Assembly: GCF_024199795.1 (NCBI RefSeq) | Contig: NZ_JANADK010000001.1 | Span: 2,852,001 to 2,916,000 of the forward strand | Direction of reading: 5' to 3' | DNA from: Bradyrhizobium sp. CCGB01 | GTDB taxonomy: Bacteria; Pseudomonadota; Alphaproteobacteria; Rhizobiales; Xanthobacteraceae | Length of the DNA stretch: 64,000 nt | Program-made: the position numbers and the translations under genes | The notes under the pieces: model-generated | What the model saw: only the letters and a program-made list of their open reading frames with translations | Told to the model about the DNA's origin: nothing | Databases searched by the model: none | Shown here: piece after piece, positions 20,201-28,088 of the stretch | Numbering within the stretch: position 1 is the stretch's first letter | How the letters are laid out: each line of letters starts with the position of its first letter

Positions 20201-20737
20201 ATAGTCCTGGAGCGTTGCCGGGTTGATCACCGGGATCAGCGCCGCCGCGAACACCTGCTCGCTCTGATGCGCCAGGGTCGAGGACTGGCAGCCGTGGTCG
20301 TCGCCGGCCAGCGCCAGTACGCCGCCATTGAGCGAGGTGCCGGCCGCGTTGGCATGCTTGAGCGCATCGACCGAGCGGTCGACGCCGGGGCCCTTGCCGT
20401 ACCAAATGCCGAACACGCCATCGACCTTGGCGCCGGGAAACAGGCCGACCTGTTGGCTGCCCCAGACCGCGGTTGCCGCCAGATCCTCGTTCAGTCCGGG
20501 AACAAAGGCGATGTCGTGCTGCTGGAGGTGCGCCTTCGCGCGCCACAGCGCGTGGTCGTACATGCCGAGCGGGGAACCGCGATAGCCCGAGATGAAGCCG
20601 CCGGTGTTGAGCCCCTGGAGCCGGTCGCGTTCGCGCTGCAACATGGGCAGGCGGACCAAAGCCTGCGTGCCGGACAGGAAGATCCGCTTCGATTCGAGCC
20701 GGTATTTGTCGTCCAGCTCGACCTGCATCAGCGTCAT
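17261..20737 (-). CDS. Fused indolepyruvate:ferredoxin oxidoreductase-like protein (IorAB type)
   Basis: An 1158-residue three-part enzyme. The N-terminal half resembles IorA with pyrimidine-binding and TPP-binding regions (HMGAEGVNWIGQ, GDGTYTHSGLLA). A middle segment has [4Fe-4S] cysteines (CEGCGDCSQASNC, then FSCVEGFCPSF). The C-terminal part is IorB-like with ITGIGGTGVITIGALLG-style sequence near residue 720. It should oxidatively decarboxylate aryl- or branched-chain 2-oxo acids to acyl-CoA with ferredoxin as acceptor. The start MTLMQVELDDKYRLE was preferred over an upstream ATG because the extension is not family-like. It is divergent from the hotdog-fold gene. Confidence 0.87.
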   Translation of the reverse strand: MTLMQVELDDKYRLESKRIFLSGTQALVRLPMLQRERDRLQGLNTGGFISGYRGSPLGMYDHALWRAKAHLQQHDIAFVPGLNEDLAATAVWGSQQVGLFPGAKVDGVFGIWYGKGPGVDRSVDALKHANAAGTSLNGGVLALAGDDHGCQSSTLAHQSEQVFAAALIPVINPATLQDYLDLGLYGFALSRFSGCWVGFKAISETVESSASIDSDPERIKILLPDDFEMPPGGLNIRWPDPPLEAEKRLFGPKMAAVQAFARANKLDRIVLDSKPARLGIVATGKAYLDLRQALADLGITDKDAQDLGLRIYKVAMTWPLEESGAKRFAEGLQDVLVVEEKRGFIEDQLMRILYNIDASKRPTVTGKRDERGAPLLPSEGELTPTIVAGALVARLRKLGHHSPVLEQRLARLEAFDAPVTTSTQIKLARTPFFCSGCPHNSSTRVPEGSRAMAGIGCHGMALSMPTRRTDLISHMGAEGVNWIGQSPFTTEQHIFQNLGDGTYTHSGLLALRAASAAGINITYKILYNDAVAMTGGQPAEGAFNVAQIAHQVWAEGVKRLAIVSDDPGKYPQGNYFPQGATIHHRRELDAVQRELRDIKGLTVVIYDQTCAAEKRRRRKRGLYPDPAKRAFINELVCEGCGDCSQASNCVSVQPLETEFGRKRQIDQSNCNKDFSCVEGFCPSFVTVHGGTLKRMKTSAVDSGQLFADLPLPPARELEAPYNILVTGIGGTGVITIGALLGMAAHVDGRGCSALDFTGLSQKNGAVMSHVRIAAKPEDISAVRITTGGADVILGCDMIVSAGPTALSRAERGVTKAYINADLQPTASFVQNPDLDFEMGTMQTVLRDAVGDKNLDIIDATGIASALMGDSIATNPFMLGFAFQKGAIPLSLEALLRAIEINGAAIEMNKLAFTWGRLAAHDMSRVRSVLQFKSRASAPTKSLDEIIATRAEFLTGYQDKAYADRYLAAVAKVRKAENAASPASTELTEAVAKNLFKLMSYKDEYEVARLYTDGSFAKKVSEKFDGDFTLKYHLAPPIFAQRDKTTGHLQKKEYGGWMLHAFRVLAKLKFLRGGAFDPFGRTEERRTERKLVADYLAMIDQRMAGLKAEQIPMLARLARVPETIRGFGHVKEANIKLAAAEKARLEAELENSRFAAAAE

Positions 20738-20900
20738 TTCAGGAGTCCTCGTCTCTTGCTCGGCGTGGGGTTTGCGCTGCGGGAGGGATAGCGGCGGCGC
20801 GACGCGAATTGTGACAGTCAAAAGCATGCACGGGCGAAGTCAATATCGCTGGCCGCATCCGTGGCGCTCCTGCTAGTCATGGCTTCCAGTGGAGAGCATC

Positions 20901-21857
20901 ATGGCCGCACACGCATTCGACACCGAGATCACCGAGACCGCCGAGGCGCTGATCGGGCCGTGGCGCCAGCCGCGCCAGATGCTGCAAGCGCAAACTTACG
21001 ATGCGCATGCGTCGATCCACGATGACACCACCGCGCAGAAGCTCGGCTTCAAGGGCGGCACCATCGAGGGTCCGACACATTTCAGCCAGTTCGCCCCGCT
21101 CGGTGCGCGGCTGTGGGGACAGGCCTGGTTCGAGAGCGGATGCCTCTCCGCGCATTACCGCAGCGTCTGTTACGAAGGCGAGGAGGTGCAGGCGATCCTG
21201 TCGAAGCCGCTGCCCGGCACGAGCCAGTGCCAGATCCAGATGGTCAAGCGCGACGGCACCGAGGTGCTGCGGGGCACGGCCTCGGTCGGCGAACCGCAGG
21301 CCGCAACCGCGCTCGAGGCGCGCCTCGGCGAGCTCAAGCCGCTCGCCGATCCCGTGATCCTCCGCGACGTCAAGGTGGCGCAGACGAGCAAGCGGCAGAC
21401 GGTGCGGATGGCGTTCGACCAGAACATGGGCGACCTCTATCCGTTCTCGCTCAGGCAGAAGCTCGCCGTCATCACCGAGAACTCGCCGTATTATTCAGGT
21501 GCCGACAATCCGTGGGGCAGAGCCGTCATCCCGATGGAGATGCTGAGCGTGCTGTTCCAGTACCGCTCCAAGGACGAGCCGCTGCCCACGAAGGGTCCGG
21601 CGGTCGGCCTGTTCGCCGACCAGGAGATCAGGCTGATCAAGGGGCCGCTCTTTGTCGATGAGGCGTACGACGTCGAGCGTGAGGTTGTCGCGCTCTCCGG
21701 CAGCCGCCGCACTGAAAGCGCCTGGATGAGGACGCGCGTGTTCGACAAGACGGGCAGGGTGGTCGCGACCATGCTGCTCAACATGGCGACGCTGAAGGAG
21801 TCGTACGCGCGGTATGAGGAAGAGTATCGCCAGCTGTATGGAGATACTGGCCGCTAA
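20901..21857 (+). CDS. Hotdog-fold (MaoC-like) protein of unknown substrate
   Basis: A 318-residue soluble protein with MaoC/hotdog-like features: an early segment GPTHFSQFAPLGARLWG and the strand AHYRSVCYEGEEVQA, which resemble the double-hotdog hydratase/dehydratase layout. The classical hydratase Asp/His pair is not clearly visible, so enzymatic function is uncertain. The start is the second in-frame ATG, chosen because GGAGAG is five bases upstream of it. It diverges from the IorAB-like gene and could act on the acyl-CoA made by that enzyme, which is inference only. Confidence 0.6.
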   Translation: MAAHAFDTEITETAEALIGPWRQPRQMLQAQTYDAHASIHDDTTAQKLGFKGGTIEGPTHFSQFAPLGARLWGQAWFESGCLSAHYRSVCYEGEEVQAILSKPLPGTSQCQIQMVKRDGTEVLRGTASVGEPQAATALEARLGELKPLADPVILRDVKVAQTSKRQTVRMAFDQNMGDLYPFSLRQKLAVITENSPYYSGADNPWGRAVIPMEMLSVLFQYRSKDEPLPTKGPAVGLFADQEIRLIKGPLFVDEAYDVEREVVALSGSRRTESAWMRTRVFDKTGRVVATMLLNMATLKESYARYEEEYRQLYGDTGR

Positions 21858-21995
21858 GAAGCGAGCTTTACTGCCGCTCATCCTTTAAGCAAATGCACGT
21901 CGCAAAGCCGTCGCACAGGGAATAAGCAGACGTCGATCGCCGACGTAACCTTCTGACTACGCAACGAATTCCCGCGCTACCTGCGCCCCACCGCA

Positions 21996-22007
21996 ATTGT
22001 ACACAAT
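21996..22007. promoter_or_regulatory. Possible operator, ATTGT-AC-ACAAT
   Basis: An inverted repeat of 5-bp arms with a 2-base spacer. It abuts the -24 element of the sigma-54 promoter and shares one base with it. Such short TTGT/ACAA palindromes are typical of GntR/FadR-type regulators, but no regulator gene is adjacent. Confidence 0.35.
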
Positions 22008-22022
22008 GGCACGGCGCTTGCA
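22007..22022 (+). promoter_or_regulatory. Sigma-54 (RpoN) promoter of the amidohydrolase-permease operon
   Basis: TGGCACG-N4-TTGCA is a full match to the -24/-12 consensus, with GG and GC exactly ten bases apart. The predicted start of transcription falls about 30 bases before the ATG at 22063. This predicts activation by an enhancer-binding protein such as NtrC. I could not identify a convincing enhancer site upstream. Confidence 0.75.
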
Positions 22023-22062
22023 GAACTCCTCGTAAAGCGAGTTCTCGCGAGGGGCGGGCGTC

Positions 22063-22767
22063 ATGTTGAACTCAAGCAAGCCGACACTGGGCGTCATCAG
22101 CGCCGAGCCCGAGCCGATCAGGCTCGACTGGTCGTCGACCGCGCTTCTCATCATCGACATGCAGCGCGACTTCATGGAGCCCGGCGGCTTCGGCGAGACG
22201 CTCGGCAACGACGTCAGCCAGCTCGCGCGCGCGGTGAAACCGATCGGCGCGGTGCTGAAGGCGGCGCGCGACACCGGCATGCTGGTGATCCACACCCGCG
22301 AGGGGCATCTGCCCGATCTCTCCGACGCGCCGCCGGCAAAGGTCGAGCGCGGCGCGCCATCCTTGCGCATCGGCGATCCCGGCCCGATGGGGCGCATCCT
22401 CATTCGCGGCGAGGCCGGCCACGACATCATTCCCGAGCTTTATCCGCTCGACAGCGAAGTCGTGATCGACAAGCCCGGCAAGGGTGCGTTCTACGCCACC
22501 GAGCTCACGGATGTGCTGGAGAAATACGGCATCGAGAACTTGCTGGTGTGCGGCGTCACCACCGAAGTGTGCGTCAATACCACCGTGCGCGAGGCCAATG
22601 ACCGCGGCTATCGCTGCGTCGTCATCTCGGACGGCTGCGCATCCTACTTCCCCGAGTTTCACGAGATGGGCCTGAAGATGATCAAGGCCCAGGGCGGCAT
22701 CTTCGGCTGGGTCGCGAGCTCAGCCGCTGTCTTGGAGGCAATGCAGGTTTCGACCACACAGGGGTAA
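22063..22767 (+). CDS. Isochorismatase-family cysteine hydrolase, biuret-amidohydrolase-like
   Basis: A 234-residue cysteine amidohydrolase. The triad of the family is present: Asp32 in IIDMQRDF, Lys in IDKPGKGAF (137 or 140) and nucleophile Cys170 in [11 protein letters not shown]. Segments [22 protein letters not shown] and REANDRGY closely follow, from memory, the Rhizobium biuret hydrolase BiuH, which splits biuret to allophanate and ammonia. Ureidoacrylate or other ureido substrates remain possible. The next gene, four bases downstream, is a nucleobase-type permease, which suggests uptake and cleavage of a nitrogen compound. The sigma-54 promoter fits nitrogen control. Confidence 0.82.
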   Translation: MLNSSKPTLGVISAEPEPIRLDWSSTALLIIDMQRDFMEPGGFGETLGNDVSQLARAVKPIGAVLKAARDTGMLVIHTREGHLPDLSDAPPAKVERGAPSLRIGDPGPMGRILIRGEAGHDIIPELYPLDSEVVIDKPGKGAFYATELTDVLEKYGIENLLVCGVTTEVCVNTTVREANDRGYRCVVISDGCASYFPEFHEMGLKMIKAQGGIFGWVASSAAVLEAMQVSTTQG

Positions 22768-22771
22768 CATC

Positions 22772-24424
22772 ATGAGCACATTGACGGGGATGGCCGGCAA
22801 ATCCGAGTTCAAGCCGGCACTATGGACATCGGGCGACTGGAACGCGTTCTTCGGCTTCGGCACCAACATCCTCGTCAACATGCTGGTGCTCACGGGCCTG
22901 CTGCGCTTCGTCCTGAAGATGCCCGATAGTCTCGTGTTCGGCCGCATCCTGCCCGCGCTCGGGCTGATGATGTGCCTCTCCACCTTCTACTACGCCTATC
23001 TCGCCTATCGCCTCGCGCAGAAGACCGGCCGCAACGATGTCTGCGCGCTTCCATCAGGCGTCAGCGTGCCGCACATGTTCATCGTCACCTTCGTGATCAT
23101 GCTGCCGATCACGATCAAGACCGGTGACCCGCTCAAGGGCTGGTCCGCGGGCCTGGTCTGGGTGTTCTTCCAGAGTTTTATCCTGATGATCGGCGGCTTC
23201 ATCGCGCCGTTCATCCGCAGGATCACGCCGCGCGCGGCGCTGCTCGGCACGCTCGCCGGCGTCTCCGTCACCTTCATCTCGATGCGGCCGGCGCTGGAAA
23301 TGTACATGACGCCGCAGATCGGCCTCGTCTGCTTCGCCATCATTCTGCTGAGCTGGTTCGGCGGCGTGAAATATTGGCGCGGCATTCCGGCGGGCCTCGT
23401 CGCCATCGCGGTCGGCATGATCATCGCGTGGGGCTCCAACCTGTTCGGGCTCGGCCTCGGCGGATTGAGCATCGCGGGCGTGGGCGCAGCCTTCGCCAAT
23501 TTCGGCTTCTCGGTACCGATCCCGGCGGTGGGCTATGTCTTCTCCGGCTTCGAATTCCTCGGCATCATCCTGGTCACCGCCATTCCGTTCGGCATCTATG
23601 ACCTCGTCGAGGCCATGGACAATGTCGAGAGCGCGGAGGCGGCCGGCGACGAATATCCGACCACGCGCGTGCTCACCGCCGACGGCGTCGTCAGCCTGAT
23701 CGGCTGCCTGATGGGTAATCCCTTCATCAACGCCGTCTATATCGGCCATCCCGGCTGGAAGGCGATGGGCGGCCGCATCGGCTATTCGGCCGCGACCGGC
23801 ATCATGGTGGTGGTGCTGGCCTGGTTCGGCATCATCTCGGTGCTGCTGGCGCTCGTGCCCGTCGTCGCGATCTCGCCGATCCTGCTCTACATCGGCATGC
23901 TCATCGGTGCGCAGGCGTTCCAGACCACGCCGGTCAAGCACGCGCCCGCGATCGTGCTGGCACTGACGCCGCATCTGGCGGCCTGGGCGAAGCTGCAGAT
24001 CGACACCATGCTGGGCTCGACCATGATGGCGGCAACATCGATCGGTGGTCTCGCTGCCGACAAGGCAGACGCAGTCAAGGCCGCTGCGATCGCCGCACTT
24101 CCGCAGCAGGGCGTGTTCTATCACGGGTTGGAGGTGATGGGCGGCGGCTCGATCCTCGGCGGCCTCATCCTGGGTGCGATCGGTGTCTTCATCATCGAAC
24201 GCGACTTCGAGAAGGCATCCGCCTTCGCCCTGGTCGGTGCCGTGCTGACCTATTTCGGCTTCATGCACGGCGAAGCGGTGGGCATCGGCGGCGGCTTCGG
24301 TGTCACGCCTGCGGTGGCGCTCGCTTACGCCGTGGTGGCGGCCGGCTTGTTCGCAGCGAGCAAGCTCGGCGCCGGCGAGCCATACGCCGCGCATCCGGAG
24401 ATGCACGCCGCACCGGCGGAGTAG
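22772..24424 (+). CDS. NCS2-type nucleobase/xanthine-uracil permease
   Basis: A 550-residue inner-membrane transporter with about 12-14 helices, related to the xanthine/uracil/guanine-hypoxanthine permeases. The region NDVCALPSGVSVPHMF and the later VEAMDNVESAEAAGDEYPTTR resemble the substrate-proximal segments of AzgA-type members. It is co-transcribed with the biuret-hydrolase-like gene, so its substrate is probably a ureido compound or purine-like molecule rather than uracil as such. A strong hairpin ends the operon. Confidence 0.82.
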   Translation: MSTLTGMAGKSEFKPALWTSGDWNAFFGFGTNILVNMLVLTGLLRFVLKMPDSLVFGRILPALGLMMCLSTFYYAYLAYRLAQKTGRNDVCALPSGVSVPHMFIVTFVIMLPITIKTGDPLKGWSAGLVWVFFQSFILMIGGFIAPFIRRITPRAALLGTLAGVSVTFISMRPALEMYMTPQIGLVCFAIILLSWFGGVKYWRGIPAGLVAIAVGMIIAWGSNLFGLGLGGLSIAGVGAAFANFGFSVPIPAVGYVFSGFEFLGIILVTAIPFGIYDLVEAMDNVESAEAAGDEYPTTRVLTADGVVSLIGCLMGNPFINAVYIGHPGWKAMGGRIGYSAATGIMVVVLAWFGIISVLLALVPVVAISPILLYIGMLIGAQAFQTTPVKHAPAIVLALTPHLAAWAKLQIDTMLGSTMMAATSIGGLAADKADAVKAAAIAALPQQGVFYHGLEVMGGGSILGGLILGAIGVFIIERDFEKASAFALVGAVLTYFGFMHGEAVGIGGGFGVTPAVALAYAVVAAGLFAASKLGAGEPYAAHPEMHAAPAE

Positions 24425-24442
24425 GCCGGGTCAACAGAAGTC

Positions 24443-24475
24443 TGCGGACGGGCGGTGTCGCGTCGCCCGTCCGCA
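24443..24475 (+). terminator. Strong terminator hairpin after the permease
   Basis: A 12-bp perfect stem TGCGGACGGGCG/CGCCCGTCCGCA with a 9-base loop, 19 bases after the permease stop codon. Only a short pyrimidine run (TTCTGCC) follows. It lies between convergent genes. Confidence 0.7.
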
Positions 24476-24493
24476 TTCTGCCTCCGCCAATAA

Positions 24494-24802
24494 TTACGCG
24501 TTGGATTCCATACTCACCAAAACCTCCCCGGCTATGATCTCGGGGGCTCCAAGGTCGAGGTCGTGCAGGCTTGCTTTAACGAAATCCAGCACTTTGTCGT
24601 TCGCCGCATTGGCGCTTTCGCGATCCTCGAATATCATCACAGCGACGCCGACGCCTTCGCCTCCATCCAGCACATAATAAGATCTGAAGCCGGGCGATTC
24701 CCTTAGGATGTGACCGATGCCGCTCTTGGCACGGCGAGCTACATCCGCAACCGAACGAACCTTGGTGTACTTTCGAACGAACATGTACATCAGGGCACCC
24801 AT
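24494..24802 (-). CDS. Small ABM-like (dimeric alpha/beta barrel) protein, hypothetical
   Basis: A 102-residue protein. The strand-rich N-terminus MYMFVRKYTKV, a central GFRSYYVLDGG and VAVMIFEDRESANAAN are reminiscent of antibiotic-biosynthesis-monooxygenase-like ferredoxin-fold proteins. No catalytic residues can be assigned. An upstream in-frame GTG exists, but the ATG chosen has AGGA spaced suitably. It lies downstream of the ABC importer genes on the same strand, about 110 bases away. Confidence 0.55.
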   Translation of the reverse strand: MGALMYMFVRKYTKVRSVADVARRAKSGIGHILRESPGFRSYYVLDGGEGVGVAVMIFEDRESANAANDKVLDFVKASLHDLDLGAPEIIAGEVLVSMESNA

Positions 24803-24914
24803 GTGTCTCAGTTCCTGCCCCACGCATCAAAGCATATGAGGACGCTGCTGGACTAGGGCTACTTCCGAGATGGGGCGCAGGCGCACTTGTCGGGGGAGAC
24901 CTCCGGCGCGGAAT

Positions 24915-25748
24915 TTACCCGCCCTTGACCGCTCCCGCCGTGAGCCCGGCGACGATCTGCCGCTGGGCCAGCACCGTCAGCAGCAGCACCGGGAAGGTGA
25001 CGATCAGTGCCGCCGCCGCCAGCGGGCCCCAGCTCAACTGGTCGAACGAGATCATGTTGTAGACGGCGACGGGCAAGGTGCGCGTCTCGCGCCCCGCCAG
25101 CACGATGCCGAACACAAAGTTGTTCCAGGAGAAGATCACGGCGAGGATGAAGGCGACCGCGATGCCGGGCTTGGCGATCGGAAGCGCGACGTGACGAAAG
25201 ACCTGCCAGCGCCCCGCGCCGTCGATGAGGGCGGCTTCTTCGAGCTCCATCGGCGTCGTCTCGAAATAGCCGATCATGATCCAGATCACGATCGGCACCG
25301 TCACCACGAGATGGATGATGATCTGCGGCACCAGCGTGCCGAGCAAGCCGAGCCACTGGAACAGCAGGAACAGCGGGATCAAATAGGACAGGCCGGGTGT
25401 GATGCGGGCGATCAGGATCACGATCGCGGATTTGTGCGCGGCCATGCGCGCGATGCCGTAGCCGGCGGGTACGCCGACAATCAGCGCCAGAAACGTCGCG
25501 CTGCCCGTCACGATCAGGCTGTTGATGAAATAGGTCAGGAAGCGGTTGGAGGCGAGCACGTCGGCATAGTTCTTCCAGGCGAAACGCTCGGGGATGAACA
25601 CCGGCGGGTAAGCGGCATTGTCGACCTCGAACTTGAGCGACAGCGAGGCCATCCAGAGAAAGAACAGGATCGCCGGCGACACGATGACGAACACCGAAAG
25701 CCACAGGCCGATCCTGCCGATGATCTGACGCAGGTTGATTTGGCTCAT
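24915..25748 (-). CDS. ABC transporter permease, carbohydrate type (MalG-like)
   Basis: A 277-residue permease with six predicted membrane helices. The EAA loop that docks the ATPase is visible as EEAALIDGAGRWQVFRHVALPIAKPGI near residue 180 (position approximate). The start overlaps the stop of the upstream permease by four bases (ATGA), which fixes it; a longer frame is rejected. It completes a binding protein-permease-permease set. No ATP-binding gene follows. Confidence 0.9.
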   Translation of the reverse strand: MSQINLRQIIGRIGLWLSVFVIVSPAILFFLWMASLSLKFEVDNAAYPPVFIPERFAWKNYADVLASNRFLTYFINSLIVTGSATFLALIVGVPAGYGIARMAAHKSAIVILIARITPGLSYLIPLFLLFQWLGLLGTLVPQIIIHLVVTVPIVIWIMIGYFETTPMELEEAALIDGAGRWQVFRHVALPIAKPGIAVAFILAVIFSWNNFVFGIVLAGRETRTLPVAVYNMISFDQLSWGPLAAAALIVTFPVLLLTVLAQRQIVAGLTAGAVKGG

Positions 25749-26683
25749 GCGCCCCTCGCGATCTCGGTCCACAACATGCGCTGGCGGGCATAGAGCATCA
25801 CCGCCGCGAGGGCGACGATAAGGAGGAAGAACACCACGGCGATCGCCGAGCCGTAGCCGAGGTCGTAGTAGGTGAAGGCGACGCTGTAGAGGTAGATGTT
25901 GATCGTCTCCGATGCCGAGCCCGGTCCTCCTTGCGTGATCGCGAAGATGATGTCGAAACTCTTCACCGCATCGATCATGCGGATCATGCCGGCGATGAAC
26001 AGGAACGGCATGATCAGCGGCAGCGTGATGAAGCGGAATACCTGCCAGAAGCTGGCGCCGTCGATCTGCGCGCTTTCATACGGCTCGGTCGGGATCGCGG
26101 CGAGGCCGCCGAGCACGATCAGCATCACCAGCGGCGTCCATTGCCAGGTCTCGACCAGTACCAGTGAGGGAATGACGGTTGCGGGGTGGAAGACCCAGAG
26201 CTGCGCGGGAATCCCGACCAGCGACAGCAGATAGTTCAGCACGCCGAGCTGCGGGTGGAACATCATGGTCCAGACCAGCGCGATCGCCACGGGCGTTGCC
26301 ATCATCGGCATGATGAAGACACCGCGCAGAAAGCCGCGGCCGGCGAATTTCTGGTGAAACACCACCGCCGAGAGCGTGCCGAGGACCAGCGGCAGCACCA
26401 CCGACAGCACCGTGTAGACCAGCGTATGGCCGACCGCCTCGAGAAAACGGGGATCGCTGGTCAGCCGCAGATAGTTTGAGAACCCGACGAAGGTGGTCGG
26501 CGAGCCGACCTTCCATTCGTTCAGGCTCATCCAGATGGTGAAGACCCACGGGAAGATGATGATCGCGAGTACGACGACCAGCGCCGGCACCACGAACGGC
26601 CAGTAGGACGGCGGCCGCAACTCCTTCTCCGGCGCGGCACCCGATTGTGCCGCGGCCGGAGTCGACTGTGTCAACGCACTCAC
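25745..26683 (-). CDS. ABC transporter permease, carbohydrate type (MalF-like)
   Basis: A 312-residue permease with six to seven membrane helices and a cytoplasmic N-terminus rich in Ala/Pro. The EAA-loop segment ESAQIDGASFWQVFRFITLPLI is intact. The GTG start overlaps the stop of the binding-protein gene by four bases, so translation is coupled. The partner permease follows with the same kind of overlap. Family members import sugars or polyols; the actual substrate is unknown. Confidence 0.9.
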   Translation of the reverse strand: MSALTQSTPAAAQSGAAPEKELRPPSYWPFVVPALVVVLAIIIFPWVFTIWMSLNEWKVGSPTTFVGFSNYLRLTSDPRFLEAVGHTLVYTVLSVVLPLVLGTLSAVVFHQKFAGRGFLRGVFIMPMMATPVAIALVWTMMFHPQLGVLNYLLSLVGIPAQLWVFHPATVIPSLVLVETWQWTPLVMLIVLGGLAAIPTEPYESAQIDGASFWQVFRFITLPLIMPFLFIAGMIRMIDAVKSFDIIFAITQGGPGSASETINIYLYSVAFTYYDLGYGSAIAVVFFLLIVALAAVMLYARQRMLWTEIARGA

Positions 26684-28005
26684 GCTTTTTCGCTACGCTC
26701 CAGGATCGGCCGAAACTGGTCGTGGGCCTTCTTCAACTCCGTAGCAGGGTCGGTGCCTGCGAGTGTCGAGGTGACTGCAGCGCCGACAAGATCGCGGAAT
26801 TCGGCGACCGGGATGATCACGGGGAGGCCAAGCTTGCTGATCTTGGCGGAGTCGATCACTGACTGCAGCCACTCCTTGGGCATCTTCACGCCGCTCTGGA
26901 CTTCGGTGTCGTTCAGGATCGAGTTGCGGAAGGGCACGCCGCCGCCGGCCTGCAGCAGCCGGGCGCCCTGTTTCTTTGAGACCACCCACTGGCAGAGCAG
27001 ATAGGCGGCTTCCTTGTTCTTGCTCGCGGCGGCAATGCCGATGCCGTCGCCATAGGTGGCCGAGTACTGGCCCTTCGGTCCGGCAGGGACCACTGTGTAG
27101 CCGACCTTGCCGACGACACGCGAAGCGGCCGGATCCTCCAGCGGCGGCGCCCAGCCGACGCCGTCGATCCACATCGCGGAGCGGCCTTGCGTGAACGAGG
27201 CCATCGACTCCATCCAGTTGAAGCCGGCGACGCCGGGCGGAGCGACCTTGGTCAGCAGCGTCTGATAGAGCTTTGTCGCCGCGACCGCCTCCGGGCCGTC
27301 GGTGAGGATGTTGCCCTTGGCGTCGAGGAATTCGCCGCCATAGTTGAGGAAGAAGTTGGTCCACAACGTCATGTTGGCGTTGCGCAGGCCGCGCCCGACG
27401 AAGCCGTAGGTGCCTTCCTTGGTGTCGGTGAGTTTTTCGGCGGCCACGACCATCTCGTCGAGGGTCTTGGGGACGGCGACGCCCTTCTTCTGGAACAGCT
27501 CCTTGTTGTAATAGAGGATGAAATAGTCGACCGACCAGGGCAGCGACAGCATCTGGCCCTTGTCGTTCTTGGCGTATTGCAGGCCGGCCGCCGAGAAATC
27601 GCTCTCGACGAGATCGGGCGCGGTCAGCGCCGGATCCTTCATGAAGGGCGTCATGTCGGCGAGCCAACCGGCTTTCTCGAACTGCCGCTTTTGCACGTGA
27701 TAGCTGAGATGGACGACGTCGAAGCTCGGCCGGCCCGAGGTCAGCTCGATCACCACTTTCTGGCGCTGCTGCTGCTCCGGGATCTGTTCGGATTCGACCT
27801 GGATGCCGGTGAGCTCGGTGAACTCCTTGATGTTCTTTTGCAGGTTGTCGCCGCGCGGACCCTTGGCGAGGATCACCTCCAGCTTGGTCCCGGCATATTT
27901 CTTCCAGTTGACCTCGGCGCGCGCCGGCAATCCGGTCAGGCTGAGCGCGCCGGCCGCGGCGGTGCCTGTCAATAGCGTACGGCGCGAGATGTTGTGGTTG
28001 GCCAC
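26680..28005 (-). CDS. Extracellular solute-binding protein (sugar family 1)
   Basis: A 441-residue periplasmic binding protein. The N-terminus ISRRTLLTGTAAAGALSL has a twin-arginine-like signal ending in ARAEV near residue 31. The mature part has the family-1 pattern: FTELTGIQVESEQIPEQQ, FDVVHLSYHVQK and LPWSVDYFILYYNKELF. The GTG start is chosen because GGGAGGG lies at proper spacing; an upstream in-frame ATG would put extra charged residues ahead of the signal. It follows soxA after 83 bases, so the importer may be expressed with the Sox-like genes. Confidence 0.88.
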   Translation of the reverse strand: MANHNISRRTLLTGTAAAGALSLTGLPARAEVNWKKYAGTKLEVILAKGPRGDNLQKNIKEFTELTGIQVESEQIPEQQQRQKVVIELTSGRPSFDVVHLSYHVQKRQFEKAGWLADMTPFMKDPALTAPDLVESDFSAAGLQYAKNDKGQMLSLPWSVDYFILYYNKELFQKKGVAVPKTLDEMVVAAEKLTDTKEGTYGFVGRGLRNANMTLWTNFFLNYGGEFLDAKGNILTDGPEAVAATKLYQTLLTKVAPPGVAGFNWMESMASFTQGRSAMWIDGVGWAPPLEDPAASRVVGKVGYTVVPAGPKGQYSATYGDGIGIAAASKNKEAAYLLCQWVVSKKQGARLLQAGGGVPFRNSILNDTEVQSGVKMPKEWLQSVIDSAKISKLGLPVIIPVAEFRDLVGAAVTSTLAGTDPATELKKAHDQFRPILERSEKA

Positions 28006-28088
28006 TTCAAGTCCCTCCCTTAGAGTCATTTTCTTTGGGAGCGATACTAGCGGCCGCGCCACGCCTGCCTAGTCCTAATCTTGAGGAC

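Noticed and set aside
21880..21930. Possible NtrC enhancer (TGCAC near 21894) upstream of the sigma-54 promoter
   Set aside because: Only one half matches the TGCACC-N5-GGTGCA pattern; the second half reads GTCGCA. Too weak to annotate.
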